Origin: Bacteroides intestinalis
GTDB lineage: Bacteria > Bacteroidota > Bacteroidia > Bacteroidales > Bacteroidaceae
NCBI RefSeq assembly: GCF_902364365.1
Contig: NZ_CABJDN010000004.1
Span: 78,695-142,694, forward strand
Length of the DNA stretch: 64,000 nucleotides
Direction of reading: 5' to 3'
A program made the position numbers and the translations under genes. Every line of letters starts with the position of its first letter. Position 1 is the first letter of the stretch. Below are positions 47,544 through 56,381 of this stretch, piece by piece. A model generated the notes under the pieces. The model had not been told where the DNA came from. It made no database searches and saw only the letters and a program-made list of their open reading frames with translations.

Positions 47544-48636
47544 AGTTGTAACAGGGCATAGTTTTGAAATAAATCCAACCACATCCCATAGCTAGTGATA
47601 GCAAGAAGATTCCTGATAGAATTTTTATTTTCGAGGGAGAAACTGGACTAAGTGGAACAGTGGCAGGTTCAATGACAGCAAACACAGGGCGTTTCTTATA
47701 TACCCTGATTTTGGCAAATTGCAATTGCTGTAATGTTTCGGTGTATTCTTTATAGGCAATATCTTTGGCTATTTGTAAATTGTATAACTCTTTTTGGTAA
47801 AGTTTGAGTGATAAGGATTGGTTGGCATCTGCGAAATGGGCATAAGTTTCTTGTGCCTCATAATATCTTTTGCGTGCTTGTTGATAGAGGTTTTCTGCAT
47901 GCTCCAGATTTATACGTTCTTTTTTAGTACGGTAATCTGAGACAAATTTTTGTAATTTAGCCATTACGCTATCCGCTACTGTTGCAGAAACAAGAGGATC
48001 CTGCATACGTATATGTAAAGTAACTGTTCTTTTTTTCTTATCTACATCCACATTGATTCTACTATTGATTGCGGCAGCTATAGCAATTTCGCGTTTGGAG
48101 AGATGGAAAACGTCTATGGTTTCGCCATGTTGGTGACTAGTAGGTCGTAGGTTGCTGGTATCGTTTGTCTCTTTTTCGCTAAAAATGGTGATTGGGAAGC
48201 TAATGATTTGTAATATGCCAACACGGATAGTATTCCACCAAGGTGGACGTTGGTGTGTGGACATATATTCGGATAGCGTTAATGTACCTAGTTCTTTATT
48301 GTTGGATAGTGTTATGGGTATGTCAAATAGTGATAGAAGGAAAGGGGTAGAACTAACAACCTCTGGATATAGGCTTGGAATGATAGCATCTTGTATCTTT
48401 TTGCCTCCGATACTCACTTCTGATGAGTAGCCTTCGTCTGTATCTACTTTTCCTGATGTACTTTCGGGTACAGTGTAAATGCTCGTTTCATATTCCTTGG
48501 GGATACTGATAACGATAAGTATTCCGATGAGAAGTCCTGCCATACTTGTTTTAAATAAAAACATCCTGGCATCCCATAATTTAGATAGTAAGAGTATATA
48601 GTCCGTTTGGGTGGGATCGAGCATTTCTCTTTTCAT
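47536..48636 (-). CDS. Wzz-like chain-length-determinant-type membrane protein, module A
   Basis: A 366-residue protein with one membrane helix near the N-terminus (about 27-46, SMAGLLIGILIVISIPKEY) and one near the C-terminus (ILSGIFLLSLAMGCGWIYF). A Pro-rich stretch (VPLSPVSPSK) precedes the second helix and a long coiled coil lies between. This is the polysaccharide co-polymerase (Wzz) architecture. In this setting, directly before an ABC exporter and without glycosyltransferases or Wzy/Wzx, its job is unclear. It may be a periplasmic scaffold for the exporter. Confidence 0.85.
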   Translation of the reverse strand: MKREMLDPTQTDYILLLSKLWDARMFLFKTSMAGLLIGILIVISIPKEYETSIYTVPESTSGKVDTDEGYSSEVSIGGKKIQDAIIPSLYPEVVSSTPFLLSLFDIPITLSNNKELGTLTLSEYMSTHQRPPWWNTIRVGILQIISFPITIFSEKETNDTSNLRPTSHQHGETIDVFHLSKREIAIAAAINSRINVDVDKKKRTVTLHIRMQDPLVSATVADSVMAKLQKFVSDYRTKKERINLEHAENLYQQARKRYYEAQETYAHFADANQSLSLKLYQKELYNLQIAKDIAYKEYTETLQQLQFAKIRVYKKRPVFAVIEPATVPLSPVSPSKIKILSGIFLLSLAMGCGWIYFKTMPCYNYD

Positions 48637-48671
48637 AAATAATAATCAGAAAATTAGGCTGGGTGATTAAA

Positions 48672-48697
48672 AAAGGTGAGGCATAAGCCTCACCTTT
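48672..48697 (-). terminator. Intrinsic terminator between lipoprotein and Wzz-like genes, module A
   Basis: AAAGGTGAGGC and GCCTCACCTTT form an 11-bp stem with a 4-nt loop, with T residues following on the minus strand. It would end most transcripts after the peptide and lipoprotein genes. A hairpin occupies the same position in module B. Confidence 0.8.
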
Positions 48698-48750
48698 CTG
48701 ATAAGTAGCATTATTTAAGAGTAGTTCGATGAACTTATCTTGGTTAAGGA

Positions 48751-51114
48751 TTATTCTTTAGTAATGCTTAAGAATGTGATATTTGCAGCATTCAACTTCA
48801 AAGTGTTGTCAGTAAAGGTTCTTACATCCTGATTTGGATTGATGAATAACTTCACATACTTAGTGTCGCTACCAAATGTATCTGAGGAACTTATGCCAGA
48901 AGCAATAGTAAATGCTTGCTTGAACTTAATTTCTTTTAGGTAAGCTTCACCCGCACCACCGGAACAGCCTTTTAAAATATCTTCATCAAATGAAGTGGCT
49001 TCCATGAAGTTTACATATCTCAAAGCTGTGCAACCTTCGAATGCTTCAAAAGGAATAGTTGCAGCACCTACGTGTAGAATCTTCTTGTTGTCCTCTGTTG
49101 CATCATCTATACCATAAAGTGCAGTACATCCCTTGAAAGCTTGTTGGCCGAGCGTAGTTGTAAGAGATAGGTCCATAATCTTCAATGATGTACAATTTAA
49201 GAATGCTTGGCTTCCTACAGAAGTTGGCTGAACTTGTTCTCCATCTTTAAGAATATCAGTCAGGTTAGTACATCCACTAAATGCATCAGCAGGAATAACA
49301 GTGTTCTTAATATTGATTTCTGTTAATGCTGTACAGCCTTTGAATGCGGCAGCACCATCTTCACGGAATTCGATAGCCCCATTGATAGTTGTCAATGCAT
49401 TACAACCATTGAATGAGCTGGCACCTACCAGTAGACCATCTTTAACTGTTACTTCTTTTAAGTTGGTGTAGCCGCTAAGATTCAGACCTTTACCTGGGAA
49501 AGCTGCACTCATTTGGTCAACGCCAGACATATCCAAAGTTTCGAGGGCTGCATTCAGAATGATAGGATTGATCGTTTCGTCAGCAAATTTGTATGCCGGA
49601 AGAATTACATTCTTTAATGTAGTTCCTTCAAATGCATCTTTTGCAATTGTAGTTACTTTGGGGAGATTGATAGTTTCTAAACTAGCCAAGCTTTTGAAAG
49701 TTGCTGCCGGAATAGTGGTATTCTCTGTTAATGTGATTGACTTTGCATTTGTAAAACTTACCAATGTAGTCAATTCATCAGCTGTTAATTCTACTTTAGA
49801 GATGATCTTTTCGAATTCAGTAAGTTCGCATGGAGCGTTATTCCACATAACTTTGCCATTCTCATTAAAGATCTGAGAGAATGTTCCTTTGTTTACAATC
49901 AGCGTACGGTTATTACTGTTGTTATTTGTTACTAAGTAATCGAAGTCGTTGATGTCTAATGTAGTGGCATCTCCACCAATAAACTTATTGTTCATAGTAG
50001 AAGGCCAGTTAGTGCTGGTTTCAACTGTTTTAGAAAGAACAATATTCTTAAAAGTAAAGGTCATAGCCATTGTTTCTTTAACGTTGGCCTCCTGAAAGGC
50101 TTTACGATCTACTTTGTTGATAGCCATGTATGCGAGGTTGCCATCTACAAAGTCAAGACCTGTGGGATTATTCAGCTGCAGGGTTATGCTTGTGGCAGCA
50201 CCTGTAACATCTGTACCCATATCAGTGATATCATCACCATCTGCCTTTACTAGTTTAGATTCTTCCGGTTTTTCGCTATTATAGAGATAGTGAGCTGTAG
50301 AACCATAATCTAAGTAAGAGGGGGTAATATCTTCTGCATCATCAGTATCACCATCTTCATTTTCGTCATATCCTTTTGCTTCCAATTTAATACTCTGAAG
50401 AGCACCAAAAATACTAGCATATTCTTCATCAACTCCCTGAGTTCTGAATACTACTGCAGTAAACGGACGTACGAATTTCAAATCAATTTTCTCACCTACT
50501 GCATCGTAAGAGTTTTCTTTAACGGCTTTAGTAAGAGAGAGCATCATTATTTTCTCTGTAACATCTTTCCCGTCAAGAGTCTGTTGATTTTGGTTAGTTA
50601 ATTCAGGAAGAGCAGAGAACTCATACACACCAGTAGCCTTCTCTTTTTCAAAAGTGACAGTAGAAGGATAAGTGGCTATGAATTGTGATTTATACTGTTC
50701 GTTAGTAGGATCGGCCCAATCATATGTTCCTGGCTCATGTTGGAAATTCAAAATGTTATCATCTTGATAAGCAGTAAATACACCATTAGCTTTGGATTGT
50801 GTAGCTTTGTACATAGCCTTATTAGCAGGTACCCAACTTGTGGTATTATTACCTATATTCATACCTGTAGCTGTCGTATTTGTACTCCAAATACTAATCT
50901 TATCCGTTTCTGCATACCAGAAGAAATTATGTATTCCTGAAACGTCATCGTATGCCAAATCTCCTCTTGTAGTCGGTGTTTCTACTAATGCACCTTCAAA
51001 AGAGATTCCTTTGGTAGCTTCTTTTTGTCCGGAGATTGAATCCAGTTCGTTCTCTGCACAACTTGCAGCTAAGGCTAATATGCCTGCGCAAAATAAAATT
51101 TTTTTCATCTGCAT
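48751..51114 (-). CDS. Surface lipoprotein: fimbrillin-like N-terminus and BspA-type leucine-rich repeats, module A
   Basis: A 787-residue lipoprotein with lipobox LAASC (Cys about residue 19). ATG 51108 (MKKILF) is an alternative start. Residues about 35-400 resemble Bacteroides fimbrillin-like lipoproteins (TTRGDLAYDDVSG, KISIWSTNTT, a long Thr/Asp-rich region). Residues about 440-740 are BspA-type leucine-rich repeats with units such as AFKGCTALTEINI and AFSGCTNLTDI. These proteins sit on the outer surface and often act in adhesion. It follows the 39-residue peptide gene by 158 bp and probably shares its transcript. Confidence 0.88.
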   Translation of the reverse strand: MQMKKILFCAGILALAASCAENELDSISGQKEATKGISFEGALVETPTTRGDLAYDDVSGIHNFFWYAETDKISIWSTNTTATGMNIGNNTTSWVPANKAMYKATQSKANGVFTAYQDDNILNFQHEPGTYDWADPTNEQYKSQFIATYPSTVTFEKEKATGVYEFSALPELTNQNQQTLDGKDVTEKIMMLSLTKAVKENSYDAVGEKIDLKFVRPFTAVVFRTQGVDEEYASIFGALQSIKLEAKGYDENEDGDTDDAEDITPSYLDYGSTAHYLYNSEKPEESKLVKADGDDITDMGTDVTGAATSITLQLNNPTGLDFVDGNLAYMAINKVDRKAFQEANVKETMAMTFTFKNIVLSKTVETSTNWPSTMNNKFIGGDATTLDINDFDYLVTNNNSNNRTLIVNKGTFSQIFNENGKVMWNNAPCELTEFEKIISKVELTADELTTLVSFTNAKSITLTENTTIPAATFKSLASLETINLPKVTTIAKDAFEGTTLKNVILPAYKFADETINPIILNAALETLDMSGVDQMSAAFPGKGLNLSGYTNLKEVTVKDGLLVGASSFNGCNALTTINGAIEFREDGAAAFKGCTALTEINIKNTVIPADAFSGCTNLTDILKDGEQVQPTSVGSQAFLNCTSLKIMDLSLTTTLGQQAFKGCTALYGIDDATEDNKKILHVGAATIPFEAFEGCTALRYVNFMEATSFDEDILKGCSGGAGEAYLKEIKFKQAFTIASGISSSDTFGSDTKYVKLFINPNQDVRTFTDNTLKLNAANITFLSITKE

Positions 51115-51272
51115 TTTTTTTAATTTTTTTTATTTAGACTGTTTTGTTTATAATGCTTAGATGCACGAAACAACAAGGATAAGTATTGTTACTGTCTGAA
51201 ACAGGGTATATCATTGTTTGAATCGTGCGTATAGAAGCCATTATAAAAATTGTTTCATTGAAGTAGTATTAC

Positions 51273-51392
51273 CTAAAATGGATCTTCACCACCACCAGGT
51301 ACATCGCCGCTTGGTCCAAAACCTGCTTCTACTTCCACTTCCAGGACTTCCACTTCTGGAGCCTCATACTTCATTTCCTTTTCTACTTTCAT
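51273..51392 (-). CDS. Small 39-residue peptide A (putative modified-peptide precursor)
   Basis: An ATG-to-TAG frame of 39 residues: MKVEKEMKYEAPEVEVLEV, then EVEA, then the C-terminal GFGPSGDVPGGGEDPF. It has no signal peptide. The first 19 residues are identical to peptide B (60174-60293), and the same MKVEKEM start appears at 63980. The C-terminal 16 residues differ strongly but both begin GF and are rich in Gly, Ser, Pro, Asp or Glu. This conserved-leader/variable-core pattern, plus the nearby kinase, nucleotidyltransferase, PqqD-like and ABC genes, suggests a ribosomal precursor peptide. The frame was found by direct reading. The function is inferred and I recognise no named family. Confidence 0.75.
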   Translation of the reverse strand: MKVEKEMKYEAPEVEVLEVEVEAGFGPSGDVPGGGEDPF

Positions 51393-51520
51393 ACTTACAA
51401 ATAATTTAATTGTTAATAATATCAATATGTTATTCTCATCATTCTATAACCGGATTTATTCTTGCAGAACTTTACTATCCCTACTTTATAAATAAGCATA
51501 GTAAACCGCCTTTTCAGCCT

Positions 51521-51547
51521 GCAAAGTAAGAAACAAATTTCCTAAAT
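51521..51547 (-). promoter_or_regulatory. Promoter block of module A, with shared 16-bp sequence
   Basis: On the plus strand this reads GCAAAGTAAGA then AACAAATTTCCTAAAT (51532-51547). The minus strand has a TTACTTTGC box preceded by the 16-mer. The same block occurs at 60443-60469 and, inverted, at 63802-63828. It lies 129 bp upstream of the peptide A start, implying a long leader. Confidence 0.6.
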
Positions 51548-51715
51548 ATACCTTGATTGTATTCTGCTGAATATCTGCATATTACCATCAATATAGAAAG
51601 AGAAAAGTAAGAAGAAAAGAATTTTCAAATGAAAGAAAAAGATAAACGATAAGTCTGATATACAATCATTTATAGTGCTAATGATAAATTGAAAATTTTA
51701 TCTATTTATGCATAT

Positions 51716-51734
51716 TGACACTCCTTTATGACAC
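51716..51734 (-). promoter_or_regulatory. Proximal direct-repeat operator, module A
   Basis: The minus strand has GTGTCA-N7-GTGTCA (period 13 bp). Counterparts with the same period lie upstream of peptides B and C. The regulator is not identified. Confidence 0.6.
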
Positions 51735-51827
51735 TATACTGCATAAGAAATGACTAATTTAATTCACTGATTTACAATCAATAGCTGTTTTATTAAATAG
51801 AGAAAAGTCCACTGGCAAGCATAGGAA

Positions 51828-51846
51828 TAGCACCATTATCAGACAC
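51828..51846 (-). promoter_or_regulatory. Distal direct-repeat operator, module A
   Basis: The minus strand has GTGTCT-N7-GTGCTA (period 13), 112 bp beyond the proximal pair. A 19-bp segment here, GGTGTCTGATAATGGTGCT, is identical to 63503-63521 upstream of peptide C. The rest of the stretch 51393-51995 is AT-rich with no gene. Confidence 0.6.
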
Positions 51847-51937
51847 CAGTAACAAAAAAGAAGCTTACAATCAACCGCTCAATAACCTCATGTTTTCTAC
51901 CTGACACATGTCCTGAGAAACCCTAAATGTATTAAGC

Positions 51938-51968
51938 AAAAAAAGGAGCGGATTCTATGCCCGCTCCC
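51938..51968 (-). terminator. Intrinsic terminator of the AAA-ATPase gene
   Basis: GGAGCGGG pairs with CCGCTCC around an 8-nt loop, followed on the minus strand by TTTTTTT. It lies 27 bp after the stop codon and separates that gene from the module A control region. Confidence 0.85.
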
Positions 51969-51995
51969 TTATGGAATGATGACTCAATAACAATA

Positions 51996-53741
51996 TCACA
52001 TTTTTTCTGCAATAATCAGTTCCCAGCCCTTGAACACCAGCGTGATGAGTTCCAGTTTCGTCCCACCTTTGGTGCGAAGCACCTTTTCGTCCGCTGCATA
52101 ACGCACCAGCTGTTCAGCGGCTTCCTTCTTCAAGGAAGCAATCTCTCCCTCCGAAGCATCACGTTTGGCATATTTCACTTCTACAATATAGCTATAGGCA
52201 ATATCGGGTTGATGCAGTAAATCCGGCATCATGTAGAAATCGGCATAACCTTTGGAAGATTCGTGTTCGGGAAAAAGAACATATCCCTGCGTCAGTCCTA
52301 AATAAGCCAACAGAAAGCCTTTGATATGGGCCTCTCCGTCTATGAACTCGCGAATGGCACTTTGACGTTCCAATTCGCGGGCAAAGAAACGGAAGACGGC
52401 CTCCCATTCGCCACGAAGAGCCATTCCTTTCACCAGGCCGGAAAAAGAAGAAAGGTCCAGATCAAACATTTTTGCTTCGCGATAAGCTTCTACCAGATAA
52501 GTATAGAGCTGTTCGCGTACAGTCAGGTTCGGAATACCAAGAATGGCACTACCAAAATCGGTACCTTGTATGGATAGCATTCCAAAATAGAACAGCAGGC
52601 TTTTGAAGTTCTCCGTATCAGTCAACTTTTCAGCCGGAAAAGAAGTGGAGATCTGTGCTGTGATGCTACCTTCCGTTACAATCTGCTGGATGACGGAAGC
52701 GTTCACACCGAATGTCTTATCTATCCGTATCAGATGACGGAGCTTACTGTAATCCGTACGGATATTGTTGTCAACCATTGTCTCTGGGGGTAATTGCTGT
52801 TGCAGATAACTATTCAGGAAATAAAGTGTCATGTCCGAATTGAACATCCGTTCTTCCAATTTGCGGGAAGAGAAGCAGTAATTATCATACCACGGCTTCA
52901 TCAGTTCCACCAACTCGTCCACCGTAACATCTGCCGGAAGTGCGTTTTCATCTTTGTAATAGGTAATCATCTCCCGTACTTCATCTTCGCTGAAACCGAT
53001 GATGTCATTAAATTGCGGCATCATACTGATATTCGTGCCGATATTGAAACCGCTCGTCACGTCATCCATCGTAATGGGACTCACTCCCGTGATGAAAAGA
53101 CGCTCCACGGCAGCACCGGCATTGGAAGTGGAATCTTTAATATTGTTGAAGAAACCACGGATAAAACCCTCACCATGTGTCTTTTCCCGATAACGCTCCT
53201 GCCCATAAGAAGAAAGGATGGTATTGGTAAAGTTATCATATTCGTCAATCAACAGGTAAATGCGCGGGCAGTTCGTACGGCTGACGTATTCCTTAAGAGC
53301 AGACAACATCTGTCTCGGATTGGTCTCATCAGGATTGACAACCTTCCAAATATCACTGCCCAACAGGTGCTCGTATTTCAGGATGAAATTCTTCATTACC
53401 ATGCAGCAATACTCGCAGAACGAACGCTCCACATCCTCCAACTTCGAACTGATTGCAGAGAAGTTGAATCGCAAAACCATGTACTTGTTGTGCTCTTCCG
53501 TAGGATGCTTGCCTATATACAATTCTCCGAATATCTCTTCAAAACTATCCGCATAATCAATACTATAATACGTTTCCAACATGGCCAGAAACAGTGACTT
53601 ACCGAACCGTCGCGGACGTATGAGGAACAGATAGGACGGCTGGCGCTCTATCATTTCGATATAACGGCTCTTGTCCACATAATAATAGTTTTTCCGCATA
53701 ATGCGGGGAAAGTCCGATATTCCATAAGGTAATGCTTTCAT
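51996..53741 (-). CDS. AAA-ATPase-like protein with C-terminal PD-(D/E)XK nuclease domain
   Basis: A 581-residue cytoplasmic protein. The N-terminal part has the AAA_ATPase-like pattern: LPYGISDFPRIMRKNYYYVDKS, Walker A RPRRFGKS, RIYLLIDEYDNF and FITGVSPITMDD. The C-terminal domain includes GYADFYMMPD and IVEVKYAKR, a PD-(D/E)XK nuclease core. Bacteroides genomes carry many such genes; the role is unknown. It has its own terminator and lies between the two peptide modules, so it is probably an independent insert rather than part of the system. Confidence 0.9.
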   Translation of the reverse strand: MKALPYGISDFPRIMRKNYYYVDKSRYIEMIERQPSYLFLIRPRRFGKSLFLAMLETYYSIDYADSFEEIFGELYIGKHPTEEHNKYMVLRFNFSAISSKLEDVERSFCEYCCMVMKNFILKYEHLLGSDIWKVVNPDETNPRQMLSALKEYVSRTNCPRIYLLIDEYDNFTNTILSSYGQERYREKTHGEGFIRGFFNNIKDSTSNAGAAVERLFITGVSPITMDDVTSGFNIGTNISMMPQFNDIIGFSEDEVREMITYYKDENALPADVTVDELVELMKPWYDNYCFSSRKLEERMFNSDMTLYFLNSYLQQQLPPETMVDNNIRTDYSKLRHLIRIDKTFGVNASVIQQIVTEGSITAQISTSFPAEKLTDTENFKSLLFYFGMLSIQGTDFGSAILGIPNLTVREQLYTYLVEAYREAKMFDLDLSSFSGLVKGMALRGEWEAVFRFFARELERQSAIREFIDGEAHIKGFLLAYLGLTQGYVLFPEHESSKGYADFYMMPDLLHQPDIAYSYIVEVKYAKRDASEGEIASLKKEAAEQLVRYAADEKVLRTKGGTKLELITLVFKGWELIIAEKM

Positions 53742-53832
53742 AACTGCCTGCTTTTAATATTGCACAAAGCAAAGGTAATAAAAATGATTGCAAATTCCAC
53801 GAAGACCTTGAAATAGTTACAATCGGACACCG

Positions 53833-54696
53833 TTATTTACCACATACTCCGAAGATCGTATCATGAGAAAGGTGCGCAGCATCAGCATCAGGCAGACAAG
53901 CCAGATGATAAACCGGTACCGCAGAAAGCAGGGAACTCAAAGTATCACTGATGTAATCATACAATTCATCGCTGTAAGCAAAGTCAGGCGGACACGAAGG
54001 ATGCAACGCGCCGTATCCTTGAACCACACTGAGTTTCTTAATCTGGTTAAATGGAGCCTGAGATAAGCGTACGCAAGCCGCCAACGGATAACTTTCATTT
54101 TTGTAACAAGGTGTTTTTCCACTCCATGGACTACCATATATCCATGGTTCTCCGTCTATGATGCGAAGAATAGGACTGTCATCATTCAGCAGAACAGCGC
54201 CTTGTATGTTTTCGCGCCACAAACGGGTGTGAGTACTCTTACCCGTACCACTCTCTCCCAAAAAGAGAATCGCCTTACTCTGGCATACAATAGTACTGGT
54301 ATGAATTGCTACCGTTTTAAAAGGTGCTGTTGCCACTCCATAGGCAATCCAGCATGCAAATCGAAGCAGCCGCAGGTTATAATTTCCCTTGAAATTCACC
54401 ACCTGCTTATCTTCGCTCAGCCAAAGCTCAAGTGTTCCACCTTCAGGAGGCAGCATTACAAAGAGAAAGCCATTGCGATATTGGCCGAAGTGGCTGACAA
54501 TGCCATCTATTTCATTCGTGTATAACATTTTTTTAAAGAAAGGTGTATCTGCGTTAGATTCTACAAAGTGACAAAGAGGCTCATCGTCTGCCTCCACCTT
54601 AAATGGGGTGAATCCTGTCAATGCACCTATTGCCGCAACCAATCCATTCCCTTCCACCCGGATACGATGTCCGGCTATCAAATAATCCTGTTCCAT
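53833..54696 (-). CDS. HPr-kinase-like P-loop protein, module B
   Basis: A 287-residue homologue of the protein at 45028-45891, with the same first 12 residues except one. The P-loop GESGTGKST lies about 147-155 and is followed by LLNDDSPIL. The gene starts 5 bp after the ABC gene, the same gap as in module A. Unlike module A, no peptidase or nucleotidyltransferase gene follows; the module ends here. The likely role is phosphorylation of the peptide B product, by analogy with RiPP-associated kinases. Confidence 0.86.
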   Translation of the reverse strand: MEQDYLIAGHRIRVEGNGLVAAIGALTGFTPFKVEADDEPLCHFVESNADTPFFKKMLYTNEIDGIVSHFGQYRNGFLFVMLPPEGGTLELWLSEDKQVVNFKGNYNLRLLRFACWIAYGVATAPFKTVAIHTSTIVCQSKAILFLGESGTGKSTHTRLWRENIQGAVLLNDDSPILRIIDGEPWIYGSPWSGKTPCYKNESYPLAACVRLSQAPFNQIKKLSVVQGYGALHPSCPPDFAYSDELYDYISDTLSSLLSAVPVYHLACLPDADAAHLSHDTIFGVCGK

Positions 54697-54701
54697 TTCT
54701 T

Positions 54702-56381
54702 TTATTCCTTATTGTTATATACTATATCGCATGTATCCAGATCGAATATCCGGTCGCAGAAAGCCAGTGAGCTTTCACGGTGGGCTATGACAACCAATGT
54801 CAGTTCACGGTGACGCAAGGAGAGTGTTTCCAGAGCATGATTAATTTCCTGTTCCGTCTTATTATCCAAAGCGGAAGTGGCTTCATCAAAGAACAAGACT
54901 TCAGCTTCCTTGTAAAGTGCCCGTGCAATACCAATTCTTTGTTTTTGACCACCGGACAGCCGACTACCATATTCACCTAACGGGGTGTCCAATCCTTGTG
55001 GTAATTCATCTACCCATTCCTTCAGTTGCACTTGCTCCAGAACCTGCATCACCTTTGTAAGGTCAACTTGCGATTGCCCAAGTGCAATGTTATCAGCGAG
55101 TGTACCTTCTATTATAAATATTTCCTGCGGTACGTACCCCACCAGTTTATGCCACTCACTTCGGTTAGTAGAAGTCAGTTTCCTGCCATCTATAAGTATC
55201 TCGCCGGAAGTAGGTGGGAAGAAGCCGAGCATCAGGTTAAAGAGGGTTGATTTGCCAGTTCCACTTGCTCCCCGTATTCCGATACGTTCACCGCAACTAA
55301 TATTTAGATTTAAACCATTGAACAACATGTCTCCGTCGGGGAAAGCGAAACCGAGTCCGCGTAATTCAAGTGTATACTTAAATGTAAACGATGTACCTTC
55401 CGATGCACCCTCTTCCTGCCGCCGACCGCCTTGCACATCTTGCTGTGCTTCATTGTTGATGCCTTCTTCCACCACCGCTATGGTATGCGAAGCGTTCTGT
55501 AGTGTCACCCAACTGTTCAACAGGCTTCTTACGGCAGGAATCAGTCTGAAAGCAGCTACTGCAAATACACCACTCACCAATCCCAGGTCACCGCTTCCCG
55601 TACCAATCAGCAATGCCAGTCCCACTACCACCGCCACTTCCGAGAGGAAGGACGGAAAAAGTTGGTACACTTCTGTGCGCAGACGGTTACGGACAATAAA
55701 TTCCAGACCTTGGTCAAAAGAAGTAAGCGAAGTATGAAAGGCTTGTGCAATTTCCAATTCCGCATATCCCCGGAAAGCCTCCACCACTGTGCGGCTCTGC
55801 TTGCGGCGTGCTTCCAATTCCTCCATGCCGTAACGGCGCAGACGCTTCCGTACCAAACCCACATACAGAGCGGCCAGAGGAATAAAGGAAGCACAAAGCA
55901 AAAGTCCGGCAAGCGGTTCCCAGACGACAAGAGCCGATACCATCAACAGTACCAGCACTGCTTCTCCCGCCATACGAAAGACCGGAGCCAGCACACACAA
56001 ACTGAATGTATAACAAACATAGTTTACCTCGTGTCCCAGTTGTACGCTACTCTTCCTTTTCAGGAAAAGCAGTCCGCGATGATAGTAATTGGCAAACATC
56101 CGTCTGCTGAATTCACGGTAGATTTCCAGTTGATAATTGCTTTGTACACGTGCCAGGAGCGTAACCAAAGCATTCTTCAATAAAACAAATAGCAATACGG
56201 CACCACACAACGTCAGCATCCTTCCCCGTCCGCCATCCTGCTTTACCACTACCAGCAATATAGGTATCAGTGCCGCTACTCCGGCAAAATCAAGGATAGC
56301 ACGCAGCAATACCGAAAAAGCCACCCAAATGCTTCGTTTGCGTTGCCTTTCAGGTAGCAATTGAATTATTTCTTTAATCAT
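54702..56381 (-). CDS. ABC exporter with fused membrane and ATPase domains, module B
   Basis: A 559-residue half-transporter homologous to the module A exporter along its whole length. Walker A is GASGTGKST, the signature LSGGQKQR, Walker B VLFFDEATSALD and the switch His is in VVIAHRES. An 11- to 15-residue insert (around GGRRQEEGASEG) lies between the membrane and ATPase domains. The ATG overlaps the Wzz-like stop by 4 bp (ATGA), indicating coupled translation. No protease domain is fused to it. Confidence 0.93.
   Translation of the reverse strand: MIKEIIQLLPERQRKRSIWVAFSVLLRAILDFAGVAALIPILLVVVKQDGGRGRMLTLCGAVLLFVLLKNALVTLLARVQSNYQLEIYREFSRRMFANYYHRGLLFLKRKSSVQLGHEVNYVCYTFSLCVLAPVFRMAGEAVLVLLMVSALVVWEPLAGLLLCASFIPLAALYVGLVRKRLRRYGMEELEARRKQSRTVVEAFRGYAELEIAQAFHTSLTSFDQGLEFIVRNRLRTEVYQLFPSFLSEVAVVVGLALLIGTGSGDLGLVSGVFAVAAFRLIPAVRSLLNSWVTLQNASHTIAVVEEGINNEAQQDVQGGRRQEEGASEGTSFTFKYTLELRGLGFAFPDGDMLFNGLNLNISCGERIGIRGASGTGKSTLFNLMLGFFPPTSGEILIDGRKLTSTNRSEWHKLVGYVPQEIFIIEGTLADNIALGQSQVDLTKVMQVLEQVQLKEWVDELPQGLDTPLGEYGSRLSGGQKQRIGIARALYKEAEVLFFDEATSALDNKTEQEINHALETLSLRHRELTLVVIAHRESSLAFCDRIFDLDTCDIVYNNKE

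Noticed and set aside
51273..51392. Peptide A as a classical lasso peptide
   Set aside because: Gly1 and Asp7 of the putative core fit, but the leader lacks the usual Thr at -2, peptide B has no acidic residue at 7-9, and cyclase and B2 protease genes are absent from the window.
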